The notes beneath the pieces were generated by a model, which saw nothing but the letters and a program-made list of their open reading frames with translations, searched no databases and had not been told where the DNA came from. From NCBI RefSeq assembly GCF_037975245.1, contig NC_092572.1, positions 8,075,501-8,139,500 on the forward strand: 64,000 nucleotides of DNA. Reading direction: 5' to 3'. This document shows, piece by piece, positions 34,647-49,603 of this stretch; the stretch's first letter is position 1; every line of letters starts with the position of its first letter. This stretch comes from Apostichopus japonicus. Its lineage: Eukaryota; Echinodermata; Holothuroidea; Aspidochirotida; Stichopodidae. The position numbers and the translations under genes are program-made.

Positions 34647-36829
34647 GTTTGTTGTTTTCTACAAAGATTGCACACAGAACTCATGGCTCATTGGACAATT
34701 CATATCACTTGGTACAGATATCTCACTGGCGCACAACTTTTGAACGTAAAACGGCAGGTTTCTTAACATACGCAATAAAAAATATAGTTCGATCTTTCGA
34801 GCGGAATTGCAAAAAAACTGCAGGAAAGTACATGGAGAACTTTTGGATCATTAATCTTAGTTAATTTATGTATTCGATGCTGTAGAGAAATTTTAGACCC
34901 GCAGTTGCTGGAACGAAACAAGCGAATTTCGACCTTCAGCTGATGGCCTATAAGTTGTGCATGCAGCGTAGGCAAAAATTATATACAAGTTTCATGAACT
35001 GAAAAAGTACTTGTGTTGAAGGTTATTACAATGTAAAACTTATATTGAAGAGAGAAATATTACACACTGCTAGTTGAAAATACCATCTTAATATCAAGCC
35101 CCTAACTAGAGATATGGTTCATTGAATGTAACCTATTTTTTCTTGCTAACTCTTCAACTACTCCAGGAAAACAAACCTTTATGATGGCATTATAATTTTC
35201 TTGTTGGTTTAAATTCTTTAAACCTGATTCATTTGGAATGTCGCTTAGCTGTTAAAGTTATGTGTGCTAAAGAATGTCATCAAATGTATCTTTTTTTGTA
35301 GAAATATACTTTACCTTTTGTGAATAAATTATTGACAAGTTACAAAGAAAAACAAGGAAATGTTCAGCTAAATTGTCCTAATGACATCGGCCATTCTGCT
35401 GTTGCCAGATGTAATTTACAACAACAAAATATCACAAAATTCATATCTTACAAAATGCCATGAGTATGTGGTTTCGGCCCAAAGATTCAGAAAACTTCCA
35501 GTCATTTTGCAAAGCAAATCATTTTCAGAGACCAGAAATTCTTTAATGGTCTGTTTGACTATTCACTGACAAACCTATGTGAGGTTCATACAAGTGGTAC
35601 TTGCACTGACTTTGGTCATTTTGTTCATTTTGTTTTGTTTTATTGTTTTGCTGTTTGATACTAAAACCTCATTTACATGGTGCAGATCTTTAGCATGACT
35701 ATACAGTCAGTTTTCAATGCAAAAATTGAAGAACCAGAAAAGCGAACTGCTTTAGTGATTCCTTGCCACATTTCATCGTAACTTAGAATATTTAATGTAA
35801 AACTGCAGTAAATGTTTTTGAGTACTAAACACTGCTTCCTTCAAGTGATTTAACGCAAAGTTCTTAAACTCATGTAGTGCTTAAATCCTTCAGGAATATT
35901 GTATTACATTAGCAAAAAGGGAAGAAATAGCCCCCATAGTAATCAAACTTCAGAACCCCTCTGCACAGAATAACGAATGCCTTTTTCTTGCCAACACACA
36001 TACAACTATTCAACCAGTGTAATTTTCTTTTGTGTGCAACATGTTAGAATATAAATTTGAATATCAAGTTAACTCTAAAGAACCTGTTATAAAGGAGCCT
36101 TACTTCACACATAATTTCATGTATAAGTCAATTACTTTCAATGCCCTATATCCATTATTATTATAATTATTACTTTCACAATCATTCTTAAGAAGGACTT
36201 CCACGAAGGCTCAATTGTATTGCCACTCAGAACATAATGATACTGAATTGTGACTACACAATACAATCCCATAGTACTCTAACTGAGGTTACAAGAAAAT
36301 ATTTTACAAAGACTTGTTAATAACTGACAACACTTTGAGGGTAATAACTTGAGGTAGCAAATTACATCAAATAGCAAGATTTGAAATGTCCTCTTGATTT
36401 GTACACACATTAAATAAAACATGGCTCCTTTCTTTACATTTTCAAAGTTGCTGACAAATATTAACCTTTCTTAACTGCAAATGCTAACAACCTTGGAATG
36501 AAACAAGCATATATATTCTATTCATTGACACAAGTTGAAGATAAAAAAGTAGTTACTGATCAATTTATTTTTATCCTTGTCTCCTTTAAAGGTAACTTTT
36601 TGCATAAAGTTAATTTCGATGCACTGTAGAATGTTTACACATGTATCTCTGTTGTCGGACCATCCCAGGGAAGTAGATAGCATATTATATTTAAAGTTGA
36701 ATATACTAAAAACCGAAATAGCTAAAGAAAGATTACTAGCACTAAATATTTTGTTTTTCTCCTGGGCTATTCAGACAAAAATAAGACTAAATTTCATTCT
36801 GTAAGTGACCTCGTGGCAGAAAAACATAC

Positions 36830-38985
<2,156 letters not shown>

Positions 38986-39439
38986 AACAGACACGTATAT
39001 AGATCCAAGAGAGGGCAGATATTTTTGCTGCTGCAATACCGTAACATATAAATAAAAGATGAAGAAAGTACTACTAACTCTTATCATACCATGTAATAGT
39101 ACTATACTGTATAATACAATATATGTAATATATGATAACAATATGCTTAATAATACATACCTTAAAAATATCATATTTATTATTTTCTTTGTAACAAAAT
39201 CTATACTTTATACTTTACAAAATACATTATATAGAGTATATTTTATACTGTAATATACTATGTACTATACACTATGTACTAAACTTTGTTATTCTTTATA
39301 ATAATACTTATAGATCCAAGTGAGGGAAATATCAAAGCAAAACTAAGTTAAGTTCTTGAGGGTTGGAAAGATGATTTTAGTTGAAGCAAAAATATCACAC
39401 CAAAAGTACATAACAAATTATCCATGTGCCTTCTTTACA

Positions 39440-39930
39440 TTAAGCAATTTACTACTGAGATGCTATATATTTTATATATTATATGCTACTGATTTGAAAG
39501 GTATCTTACTTAAAGTTCATCCACTGAATTCATACATATCTTTCATTTAACCATTATACTTCTGGGCTGACACATATCTTACCATCAACATCATACTACT
39601 GAGTTGATACACACACTACTTTTAACTTTATACTTCTGAGTTGATACATATCTTTTACCTTTTACTACATACTACTGAGCTGACACATATGTTACCATTA
39701 ACTTCATATAACTGAGTTTATACATATCTTACGTTAACCTTCATACTACTGAGTTGATACATACATAACCTTTATTTTCATAGTTCTAACTTGATACATA
39801 TCTTACCTTTAATCACCTGCTACTGAGTTCATACATGTTTTACCTTCAACTTCATACTACTGAGATGATACATATCTTAACATACACTATATACTACTGA
39901 GTTGATACATACTGCTACTGAGTTATACAT
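39440..39930 (-). repeat. Exon/splice-donor minisatellite in the second copy
   Basis: About nine degenerate units of the same 36-40 bp repeat (CATACTACTGAGTTGATACA, TATCTTACC) precede the decayed exon copy at 39930. Units are more diverged than in the first locus. Confidence 0.75.
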
Positions 39931-40066
39931 TATGTCATTCATATTCTCCATAATAGCTCAGGTAATCTTATTTTTACTTTGAGCTGTTGTTTTGGCGGCA
40001 TGCCTAGCCATATCGTAGGAAGCAATCATTTTCTAGAGGATGCGGACTGTCTTGTATGGACAATAC
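39930..40066 (-). pseudogene. ATP6V1A: Decayed copy of the ATP6V1A penultimate exon
   Basis: Homologous to 25134-25305: acceptor TTCAG/GTATTGTCC, then YKTVR, MIASYDMARHAAKTTAQSKN and ENMNDIMY. It contains a small deletion after CCA, a TAG inside the LQNM block, TGA in place of the Trp codon of ITWAII, and another short deletion near the 3' end. Clearly non-functional. Confidence 0.85.
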
Positions 40067-41699
40067 CTGAACCATCGAGTACAAAGTAAGGAGAAAGTAC
40101 TGCATAAACTGTGTAAGTGAAAATCGGTTGAAATTGCAGTACAGTACTCTCTCACCTTCTTTGGTACTTCGAAACATCATTTTTTTTGTCAATTATTGGC
40201 CGAGAACGTAACTGTGATATACTGGAAAAGTGTAGCAATTATTATCAAATTCATGTTAAATTGTGCATTGCACATCATCACTTGGTCCGGGATAGTCTAG
40301 CCAAGCTAAGAAAGGATTCTAACTACATACTGAGTCCAGGTAATGACAGTGGGAGACAACATTTATATCCAAAGTCAAAAGTGAAAAGTGATACTAAATC
40401 TGAGGTACATGGTATTCTACAGATGATAAAGATGTTGACAAGCTCAATGTTGGTTTATGAGAGGCTTGCTCAGATGGTTACTGCGTTTAAGAGCGGATAA
40501 TAATTAAAGTTTTTGCTATGTACATGAAATCAACTATGAAACACTTAAACATACTATTAACCTTTGTTATCTTTAATTCAATAAACAAATTAAACCGATC
40601 GCAAGTACTTAATTACTTGTTTGTTTTCTTTTTAATAAACAAATGAAATATATCACAACTATTTCATTTAATATAAACAATGTTTAATTCACTAACTTCC
40701 CTAAATAGTAAATATGTGACCTATCAAATGAACTGTTTGAAAAAATATATTTCGATAATGTCACACACGTGTTTTTCTAATCTAACAAAGTTTTTTATGC
40801 ATATGCTTCTTTGTGCTTGTGTTATCCATCCACATAATTATACTGAGTATGATGTAAATACTCACTGCAATGACTTCGTCTCAGCAAAATATCAATATCT
40901 CTTCTTTTTATTCGCTCAGATAGTATTCCCTCTGGAATTGCTAAAATAACTATCATATGTTGTTTATAAGTTAAAGACGCTGAGTCTTCTTCAGTGGTAA
41001 TTTTCTTTGTTTTTCTACATTCTATTTATTTCAATTGTTTTTCTTCCTTTTCTGTCATATGTACTTATTCATTTTAATCCTGTACACTAGACACATGTGT
41101 AATTTGCTTTTGTGTATATGTTAGAACATACATTTGAATATTAAGTGTCACTCTACGGCAAAGAACATTAAATGGAACCTTACTTTGTGGATAAATCAAA
41201 TTTCATCAATAATTAATAATTAATTAGCGTAGCTTCCACTGCCCTGTATCCACGAGTATTATTACTTTCACGATCATTTGACTTCAGTACTGGCTTAATT
41301 ATATTGTAACCCAGAACATGGTTTAACCGAATTGTTTCTGCACAACCCACAACACTCTAATTTAGGAGGTTACTAGAAAATATTTACAGACACTTGTGAA
41401 TAAATTAACAAGTTCCATCGAATATATCACATTTTTCCTCTAGAGTTTGTGCACAAGTTAAATAAAACTTGGCTCCTTTTCTTTTCATTACCAAAGGTGC
41501 TGACAAAAACTAACCCTTTTTAACTGCAACGTTAACAACCTTGTTATGAAACAAGAACACATATTCTATTTATTGACAATTTGAAGATACACTTAGTAAC
41601 TGATCAATTTATTTACACCCTTGTCTCATTTAAAGTCGACTTTGATATGTTGTAGAATGTTAACCCATCTCTGCTATCAGTCCAGGATGTACTTGTTAA

Positions 41700-42070
41700 C
41701 AAGGGCGTAGGAACCGGGGGGCTGGGGGCGCCAGCCCCCCAGTGAAAAATGTGGAGGGGCGGAAGTATCATTCCGCCCCCCCCCCTGGTTCGCAAGTCAG
41801 AAAACCCCTTTTTCATTTCCAAATGAGAAAAAAAATCTCATTTGGAGCACCAAATTGCATCTAAGGCCAGGTGAAAATACAAAATTAAGTTTACAAAATG
41901 GAGTGGGTTTGAAGTGTGCTATATTGCACCAAATTGCATCTGAGGCCACCTGGAAATGCAAAAAATTCCAAAGGGGAGGGGGACACCCCCTCCCCCTAGA
42001 CCCTCCCCCAGGCCGGCCATTTGTCTTCAGCCCCCCCCCCCCCACTCAAAAATACCTTCCTACGCCACTG
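41700..42070 (+). mobile_element. hAT-like MITE with perfect 8-bp target duplication
   Basis: 371 bp with ends CAAGGGCGTAGGAA and TTCCTACGCCACTG and identical flanks CTTGTTAA (41692-41699 and 42071-42078). The interior is dominated by G-runs at the left and C-runs at the right, plus two copies of CCAAATTGCATCT.AGGCCA. No coding capacity. It inserted into the duplicated ATP6V1A block. Confidence 0.88.
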
Positions 42071-43529
42071 CTTGTTAACCATTTCCTTTTTATTTTGAGA
42101 TGTGTTACTTTCAATGTCCCATCAGGTTCATCATTTAAAGTGGTTGGACTACTTAGACTAACCCACGCAGACAATTGAGTCAGTTCTTCCGAGGAAATGC
42201 AACAGAAAGCACAGACGAATGTTTACAATGTACAACAGATTAATTGTAAATATAAATATCACTGTTATGTTTGAACATCGATAGAGATATATTTAAGGTA
42301 GTGATCATGGTATGCAACGACCGACAACGTATCATCTCCGTTCAAATTTATTGTAAATATTGAACGTTACATACTTGGATTTCGAATAATACTTTCCTCT
42401 GTATCCCAGAGATAGGCAGAGCTAACAAATCTGTTATGCAAGCTTTTGTATACGGTTAATTCCCAGAATTTGAAAACTTGTCGAAAAACTATATGATAGC
42501 GCAAATTCAATTGTCTTTGAACATTCTAAGAAAAGTTTGCATTTTAATTACTTTTCAGTTTTTTAACTTAAGAAATTCTCCTTTCTCTGGGTTGAAGTTT
42601 GGTACTCGTAGGACGAGATGAGAAATCTTCTCACAGTCACTACACATTAAACAGGAAAGGAGTATCTTAAATTAATAAACACAATGCTTTGTATTCTTCG
42701 CTGAAAATATAAATTCAGAAAACATAGTATTGTAAAAAACCTTTCAAGACTGATACAAGGTGATTTGAAACGGGTACATTAAATGAAATAAGTATCTCTT
42801 GAAGAACACATCAATGAGAATCTTTGCAGTAAATTAAAATGGATTACAGTTGAAACAGATAATCAATCAAATTACGATACCCTATATGATTTCAGGGTAT
42901 AATGTTTGTTTTGTACGTGTATCTAGTCATGTCAACGATATAAATAACTCTCATTTGGGGAGTAATATATTAATTAGACAATTGTTTCTGGTGAACAATC
43001 ATAGTCTACATTTCTTTTTCTGGTACGGTATTATCTGATTCTTCTTGATTCATGGCGAAATCATCATCGGACATTAACTTTGTTTTGCCTCATCCGACAA
43101 CTCGTCTGCTGTTAGTTTACTATCCTTTTCTTCACTTTTGTTATCTTCTGGATAAATTGTTGTGATTTAGTTTTCTTAGTAACTTCACTAATGATTTTTA
43201 TCAATCTTCTCCATGTCCATCGGATTTTCATACTTAACACTTTCGGCATTGTCTCAGCCTCATTGTGTCATCGATAGACTGTCGTTATTTGATAGTTTTA
43301 TTTTAATCGACATTTGGTTTTTCGCATCCGAGTTGACTCTCGGTGTGGCGTCTATACTAGAGTCGTACACACTTGAATCAGGAATCAAGAATAGCTGGGA
43401 TATTGCTTGTAAGTCTAATATTATTTTCAAGTTTTCTGAATATACTGAATAAACCATTCAATTTTACTTTTAAATATGGTAGGGCGAACGAAAATATACT
43501 ATTGTCAACTTTACGAGACGTTGGCTATC

Positions 43530-43967
43530 AATTTTGCTTTTTATATTGAAACATGTTTATTTTATTATCGAGTAAGTTTTTGACCGTCAGATTAACACCA
43601 TGATCATTTCCCTTTTGAAGGAGATTGATACGCTCCTCTTTATCGTTAGACGGATTCTTCGTAAACATCGATAGTTCATCAAACCCATCCAGGAGTACTT
43701 GAAACTCATAAATCAAAAACATTTCGGCAATATCGTGTACCATCAAATCGATTCCAACAGGCAGCATTGTCTTACAAGTTCGGAAAGTATCTTTTAGTGA
43801 TCAACCTCCTTAAAGTCAATATATAGAGTTACTGATTATATTATTTTGCCATCTTTCGGTGGTTTCATCTTTGGAACCCAATCGCGGACCCAATGTTGAA
43901 TGTACGATGTCTTCCCGTAACCTAAATTTGCTGTAATATAGACCCGATTTTTATAGAAATTAGACTC
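43530..43967 (-). pseudogene. NACHT domain remnant (NLR-type)
   Basis: After an acceptor CCACAG the minus strand reads NFYKNRVYITANLGYGKTSY then IQHWVRDW, containing a Walker A motif (GYGKTS). In a shifted frame it continues MLPVGIDLMVHDIAEM and FQVLLDGFDELSMFTKNPS, with the Walker B-type LLDGFDE typical of NACHT NTPases. In-frame TAA codons (for example 43836-43838) and the frame change show decay. Upstream death-fold and downstream LRR parts were not recognised. NACHT proteins act as cytosolic immune sensors; here only a relic remains, between the V-ATPase copies and gene B. Confidence 0.75.
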
Positions 43968-45693
43968 CTGTGGACACCGTGTTAGTGAGGGTACACTGAC
44001 ACGTGTATCGACACAAGGTCATGTATCGGTATTGGTTCACCCTATAGAGCAACATTTCTCTCAGTGCGTTATCCATCTACTAGAAAATTGTTCTTTTCCG
44101 AAGAAAAGTGTTAAAGATGTTAGTAAATACTTGGTTTTTACACATGATGGTGTCTTAAAAGGAATGGTTTCAATGGGTATGGACTTTCTATTTTGCATCT
44201 ACATTTGACGATGACAGGTGGAGATGTCATCACTACTGAACATAAAACTGTTATTTCATGAACCATACAAGTATTATACATGTGTGTTAAAGGTATTGAT
44301 GATGCGCCATCTTTCGTTAAATGAATAAAATCTAATAGTTATAACCGTTATTTTGTGAAGTAGTCGAGTAAAGTCTCCTTGCTTTGGAATAATTATGTGG
44401 AAGAAAAAATATATACCGTACGTTCGAGAGATTTTTCTTCGTGCATTGGTTTTAGATTTTTATTTGTGGTCTACAATTCCTGATATAAGAACAGATATGG
44501 AATTTATTCAAATAAATGAATTAACAGGAACACATTGTGGACAAAGACTACGAAGTAATAAAGATATTGTGTCCTTCTTACCATGTATGGGTCCGCAAGA
44601 AGTGTGCACTCGTATATATATACGATAATAATATATAATAATAAAACTATGGTCGCTTCAACTTCTGTGCCGCTCCTCAATATACAACATTATTTGATGG
44701 AGCTTTGTAAAATACATTGTTCTTTTTATATGATTATATAAGAGGTTAATCAACGGTCTACGTGCGTCTATGGCAGCATAATTCATGAACGACGGTTTAA
44801 CGCAAGTGTTGCACGAGGGACGAGATTTGTACTTTAACGAATGGTTTGCTATTCTTTCCAGCAATACCAACAAAGCATATTGTTCATCCCAAATACCGTT
44901 TAAAGCTGGAAGATCACGTATTAATGAGAATAGCATCATCCGATGATACTGTGTAGTCCCTTTCAGGACTGGCTATTGTTCTCAAGTTCTAGTTGAGTCT
45001 TTGAGTTTGTAAGCCTAATAGGGCTGCAGATTCAGTGTTGTACTCAGTATTTTGTATTCATTTAAGTGAAAGGACCTTTGCAATACATTATAAGGGAGCA
45101 AACTAACCACAGTGTTTTTTTTACAGCATGTAGCTAAGTAAAGAGTAGCATGTAAAGAAACACACATCATTAACCGTTATAGTTAAAAGATAATTCAGGA
45201 TGAACTCAGTTTATTTCAGTATGTTAAAATTAAACGAAATATTATTAATTGTGCAGTCAGATAATCAATGCGGTTTTCAGTTTGTTTAAGTTTACATTTG
45301 GTATACAATAATCAAAGAATATCAATTCGTGATAGTTCTGCAGGATTCTCTGATCCGAACATTGTAATTTTTCTTGGTACTCTCTATACATGTGTGTATA
45401 AAATGTAATGTAACAGACTAGCATATCTTGATAAAAGTGGCAAATCTTACAGTTGAATGACAACCTTTCTTACTGGCTTCGAATGACTGCAAATGCAACC
45501 CGTTTTCAAAGCCCAATTGGTTAAGGCGACCGCACATAGAGTTGGAGGCTGAAGATTTTGCACTGTTCTGTAATTTCTAACTCATTACCGTTTCAACTAT
45601 ATTTATTTATATAATTGTTCTTTTCAGTGTTTTTGAGCATTTCAGGTTCCACAAAGAACAATATTAATGTTTAGGCGAATACAGATTCTATAG
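43968..45693. other. Unannotated region upstream of gene B
   Basis: Open frames of 77 (plus, 44395) and 93 codons (minus, 44939-44658) are present, but neither matches a family I recognise nor has convincing splice context. The signal-peptide exon of gene B, if present, would be here or further upstream; none was identified. Confidence 0.45.
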
Positions 45694-46644
45694 TAATGGC
45701 AAAACTACACGAAAATGTATGTCTAAAATGTCCTGTCTTGTTTTATGAGAATACAGGGTTAATATGGAGACTTGGATTTAATCAATCGTATTTATTTAGA
45801 GGTGAAGCTAGAACTTACGACAACAGGAGTTTTCCTTTCACGATAAACGAGTGTGAGTCGATGCACTACGCACTGTGAGTACTCAACGTCGCAATTGGTG
45901 TCAATGATGTAAGGTATACGTGTTGGAGAAAGGATCAACTGATTTCTTCATTTGTGGTTCATATCGAAGGTAAATTTAAAGCATACTTTCAGTGGTTGCT
46001 AAACAAATATAGCTATTTTTCAACAATACATTTCAAATAAGCTAATCATTGATATATATCAGAGTTTAGTTTAATCAATTTCCTTGTGCGGTACAACTTT
46101 GAATATAAATGTATAAAATTGGGCAACAATTGAGCTATGTGTTAAGAAATTTTCACATTCTAGCTAAGTCCTTACATAATTTTAAGCACTTGCTTCCTTT
46201 CCTACCAAGGACATATCTTTAATGATAACAATGGAGTTCTAAGGGTGCCCCTCATAATTAACACATTCCATGTTCTCCTTCTTATCAATTATAGTAACAC
46301 CAACAATTGAAATTGTTGGGGAAAGCGTGGTTGTGGATACGGATACTAGCAGGACACTTTCGGCTATTGAGGGTTCGGATGTTGAGATACAATGTGCTAT
46401 TTTAAACACAATTCTACCGTTAAACGTGACGTGGTTACAGAACGGAATTTATAACAGAACTGACACTTTTACTGACGTCATGAAACTAGAGATGAACAAT
46501 TTGACATCAAATTTGAAGTTCACAATGAGAGTCAATATTCAAAATTTCACACGTAAATTAATGGCAGATATGTAGTCAACCAAGAGAGTGAAATTTTAAT
46601 TCACATCCAAAATCTTAAGTCAATTACACCGGACGACACATCAG
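45694..46644 (+). pseudogene. Gene B exons 1-2: Ig-like domains
   Basis: Exon 1 (276 nt, acceptor TCTATAG, donor GAAG/GTAAAT) has NVCLKCP, LIWRLG and VRYTCWRKD, with TGA at 45876-45878. Exon 2 (46295-46644, acceptor AATTATAG, donor CAG/GTAACA) has AIEGSDVEIQCAI, NVTWLQNG and, after a 1-nt loss near 46560, NQESEILIHIQNLKSITPDD. It is 350 nt, one short of keeping the phase. It is longer at its N-terminal end than the gene A exon, which lacks the first strand. Confidence 0.75.
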
Positions 46645-46940
46645 GTAACAATTTCGTTAATTTGTGACTTCCATATAATTATAGTTTGGACTCGCAACGA
46701 GATACCTCAATGAAACGTTATTGAAGCTCGGTACAGTTGTCTTCACTCTCTCAGACAAGAAAACGTTCTATTTGATTGTTCGTTCCCTAAATCAATGGTA
46801 ATTTGGATCACGAAGAGAATATTGAATAACAACTGTAAACCGGTCGTTCATTATTTAAAGGAACAATGTAATTAATGAAGTGCCCTTAACACATGCCAAG
46901 AAAACTTAAAGAAATCTTTTTACTCATTTAATCTATACAG

Positions 46941-48152
46941 ATACTGATGAAGGCAAAATGGGCGTATATTATTTTATCGTACCAATCCTCTTCACAATAT
47001 CGACGTTGACGAGTTAACTGATGTTTTATATAGTTCAAAGTACGTAAAATATGCTATGATGGTATTGTTATTGGAGTAATCTATTCTTACTGAATTAGGA
47101 AAACAAACTACAAACTTTGAAACGTCACTGAAAACGTATTAATTTAATGGGGCAAACAAAGCTTCAGAAGTGATTTGCCACAAAATCCACAAAATTGAGA
47201 CTATATTTGTATATTTCATGTGGCAAGTATAATATTTGGAAGATCATCAAATTGCTTCAGTGTCTATTCCCTGTCGCCCTTCTAGCAATTGGTAATCTTT
47301 CAAAGGAGCTATGAATTACGTTGTGAGAATGTAAGTAGCTTAGCATTGAAGCCCACATGACTGAGATTAATTTCAAAATAAAAACAAAGTTTCAAGAGCA
47401 ACCCCCTTCTGTGAATTTTGTGTAACCAAAAATAAGTCCGACTTCGATGTGAATTCACCTCATCTTGATAAGCATTCCAAAATGAATTAAAACTCAGTTT
47501 CTGAATAAGAATAAACATTCCTGTTGGAATTAAACAAGTCAATATTTAAAAAAAGAAGAGAAAATGCAAGGATATTTTAGTTCTGCAATTAAAAATAAAA
47601 CAAACATAAAAAAAACACAAACATAAAACTTTAGCACATTTTAAAAATCAGGAGCATAACGTGATATCCTTTTCATGTCTGTGCTGTGACAGACTCACCA
47701 TGCATGATCAGAGGGATTAAATTTCACACGCTGTATTATTTTTAGGGCTTAGGTCACTTCTACTTCCTTATATGAGCAGTAAACACATATTTAAAGTTAA
47801 CATGGAGTTTCCAAATGAAGTTATACTCAGTTATACTGAGCTCGTATAAGTTTTACAATTTGGTATTTGTGTCCAAATGTATGCGTCTTTCTTCACAGAA
47901 AAAGTTACATATTTTGTCTTCATATTATCCCATTTCTAAGAACCATATTTTCTCCGTATTTTCTCCGTATGAGGTATCCGCATGCTTAAGTTTTCATAAA
48001 GCTCATTTGTAATAGTCAATATTTAGTTAATTCAATATACCGCCAATTATCTATTGTTTCTAATTCAAGCGTGACTACGACAACATTCAAAACAATCAAC
48101 ATACCTGTAAGTGAAGAAGTACAAGATGAATCTCCAGACGATATGGTTGGTG
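46941..48152 (+). pseudogene. Gene B membrane exon and juxtamembrane exon
   Basis: 46941-47039 (99 nt, donor CAAA/GTACGT) encodes YYFIVPILFTISTLTS followed by TAA at 47015-47017 and LMFYIVQ. 48070-48152 (83 nt, phase 2 to phase 1, donor GGTG/GTAAGT) encodes TTTFKTINIPVSEEVQDES, aligning with TDIPVYDDVSD of gene A. The tiny 28-nt exon of A was not found between them. Confidence 0.7.
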
Positions 48153-48882
48153 GTAAGTTCTGTTTCCCTTGTTAAACCTGCTGATTTATCAATTCCGTGC
48201 GATCAGAGCTGTGGGAAGGTCGATTATAACTATGATTCATTGTAACAAAACTAAATGAATTACTAATAAAACTATTGTAATAAAGAATGTTCGTTAAATA
48301 TGTGTTGTAACTTAAAGTGTACTAGACATATCGAGGGTTGGGGAGGGGTCCAGATTCTTCAATATTAACACTCTTTAAGACATAGGGTTTAAGATAAGTC
48401 ACTGTTAGGGGACGTTTATCTACAAGTTCCATGGTCATTTACCGTTATATGACTTCGGTAGGATATATGGGTGTACTACTGGCGGCCTTTAAACAAGTAT
48501 CGAGTACTATGCAATGTTAGTAAATTCACAGTCCATACACATAATCATCAAAGAGACTGTTGAATTTCTTCCTTGTAAATGTCAAACAAGTAAATGTTAA
48601 ACTAACTCTGGAGGTGAAACTGAATTTATCTTACAATCCCTTCCCTTCCTCTATATGGGTCTTCCCGAATGAAATTGGACATGATATCTGGTTGCACAGT
48701 ACACAAGGTACTGTGGGCTTTGACTACCCTCCCTAAACAAATAAAATGACAATATAAGAAATGAAAACAACCAATAGTTGGACAGCTCAGATAAGCAGTG
48801 TTTTATCCTTATGTCACTGCTTCGACTACCGTTCTATCAATATATGCGTTACTCTTTTCCATGTTCTCTTTAATCTTAACAG

Positions 48883-49432
48883 AGTTCTACTTCTATGGAG
48901 ACAACACTGTGTTAAATCGAGGTGACATTATACTGACAAGCTCTATACCTTGCACGGGACGCATGAAGAGATGGATAGCATCTACGAAAGGAAAAGACAG
49001 ACCCCCCGTATAGTATCAAATAGGTTGTGTGTTATGTAAATGTTTTTTGCATAGCTTCCTGGTTAATTCACTATACTCTAACAACTTTTAAGTACAAATT
49101 CTGCCTGCACTCAGCATTGTGTTTGGCTATGAGAAGAAACCGGTTTTTTACAGGGCTCCTCCAGTGTATCAGAAACAGCAGCTGGTGCTATATCAGTAAT
49201 GAGATGTAATCTAGATGCGACGTCCAACTTACTGTATGATAATCTTAGCAGCGATGAATGAAGGGTTTATATTTTACTGAACTGAAATGGAATCTCAGAG
49301 ATATATATTGTGTTATTGCAGATAGCTCAACAAATGAAGACTGGCTTCAAATCAGATTGCTGGCTGAACATCTCAGACGTATTCCGAAACACAGAAATGT
49401 AGTAGAAATTGTGGCGGCTGATACAGTACAAA
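48883..49432 (+). pseudogene. Gene B kinase N-lobe exons
   Basis: 48883-49023 (acceptor CTTAACAG, weak donor ATAG/GTTGTG) aligns with gene A exon 6. TGRMKRWIASTKGKDRPPV is followed by TAG at 49011, exactly where A has the VAIK-type lysine (A: F-A-K-T-L-S-G; B: P-V-stop-Y-Q-I-G). 49322-49432 (111 nt, acceptor TATTGCAG) has LLAEHLRRIPKHRNVVEIVA, the alpha-C to beta-4 segment. Confidence 0.65.
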
Positions 49433-49603
49433 GTAGGCAATAAATTGTTTAAAATAGTTGATAACAATTATGCACTATGATATCAATTATTTCTGCCTGA
49501 TCAAAAATGTTTTTTATTTTGTTTTTATTTCATTAATTGAAACACATTGAATTGTTTATTATAATATATTCTTGTTCCACTTTCTATGATCCAAACACTG
49601 TAG

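Larger units (their letters stand above)
30833..34950. mobile_element. 4.1-kb TIR transposon with decayed Cys-rich gene
   Basis: The ends are TAGGCCATCAGCTGAAG on both sides (inverted). The similarity continues for about 60 bp through TTTCGTTCCAGCAAC and CGGGTCTA. TAA occurs at 30830-30832 and 34951-34953, a possible 3-bp duplication as in PIF/Harbinger or Academ-type elements. Inside, on the minus strand, lies a broken multi-exon gene (32712-34646) starting 300 bp from the right end, plus a partial LTR element. Size and gene position suggest a formerly autonomous element. It sits in the largest ATP6V1A intron. Confidence 0.75.
38990..41699. repeat. Truncated tandem copy of the ATP6V1A locus
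   Basis: Collinear with two parts of the first copy: 38990-40750 with 20130-26330 (lacking the 3.5-kb element), and about 41080-41690 with 36000-36680. The stretch between them, which holds four exons and the 4.1-kb element in copy 1, is missing. Shared landmarks include the TA-rich array, the donor minisatellite, the penultimate exon, GTTGACAAGCTCAAT.TTGGTTT and TTAATAAACAAATG. Same orientation, so a tandem duplication followed by deletion. Confidence 0.75.

Noticed and set aside
44395-44939. Two frames of 77 and 93 codons upstream of gene B
   Set aside because: No family recognised and no consistent splice context; not enough to call genes.
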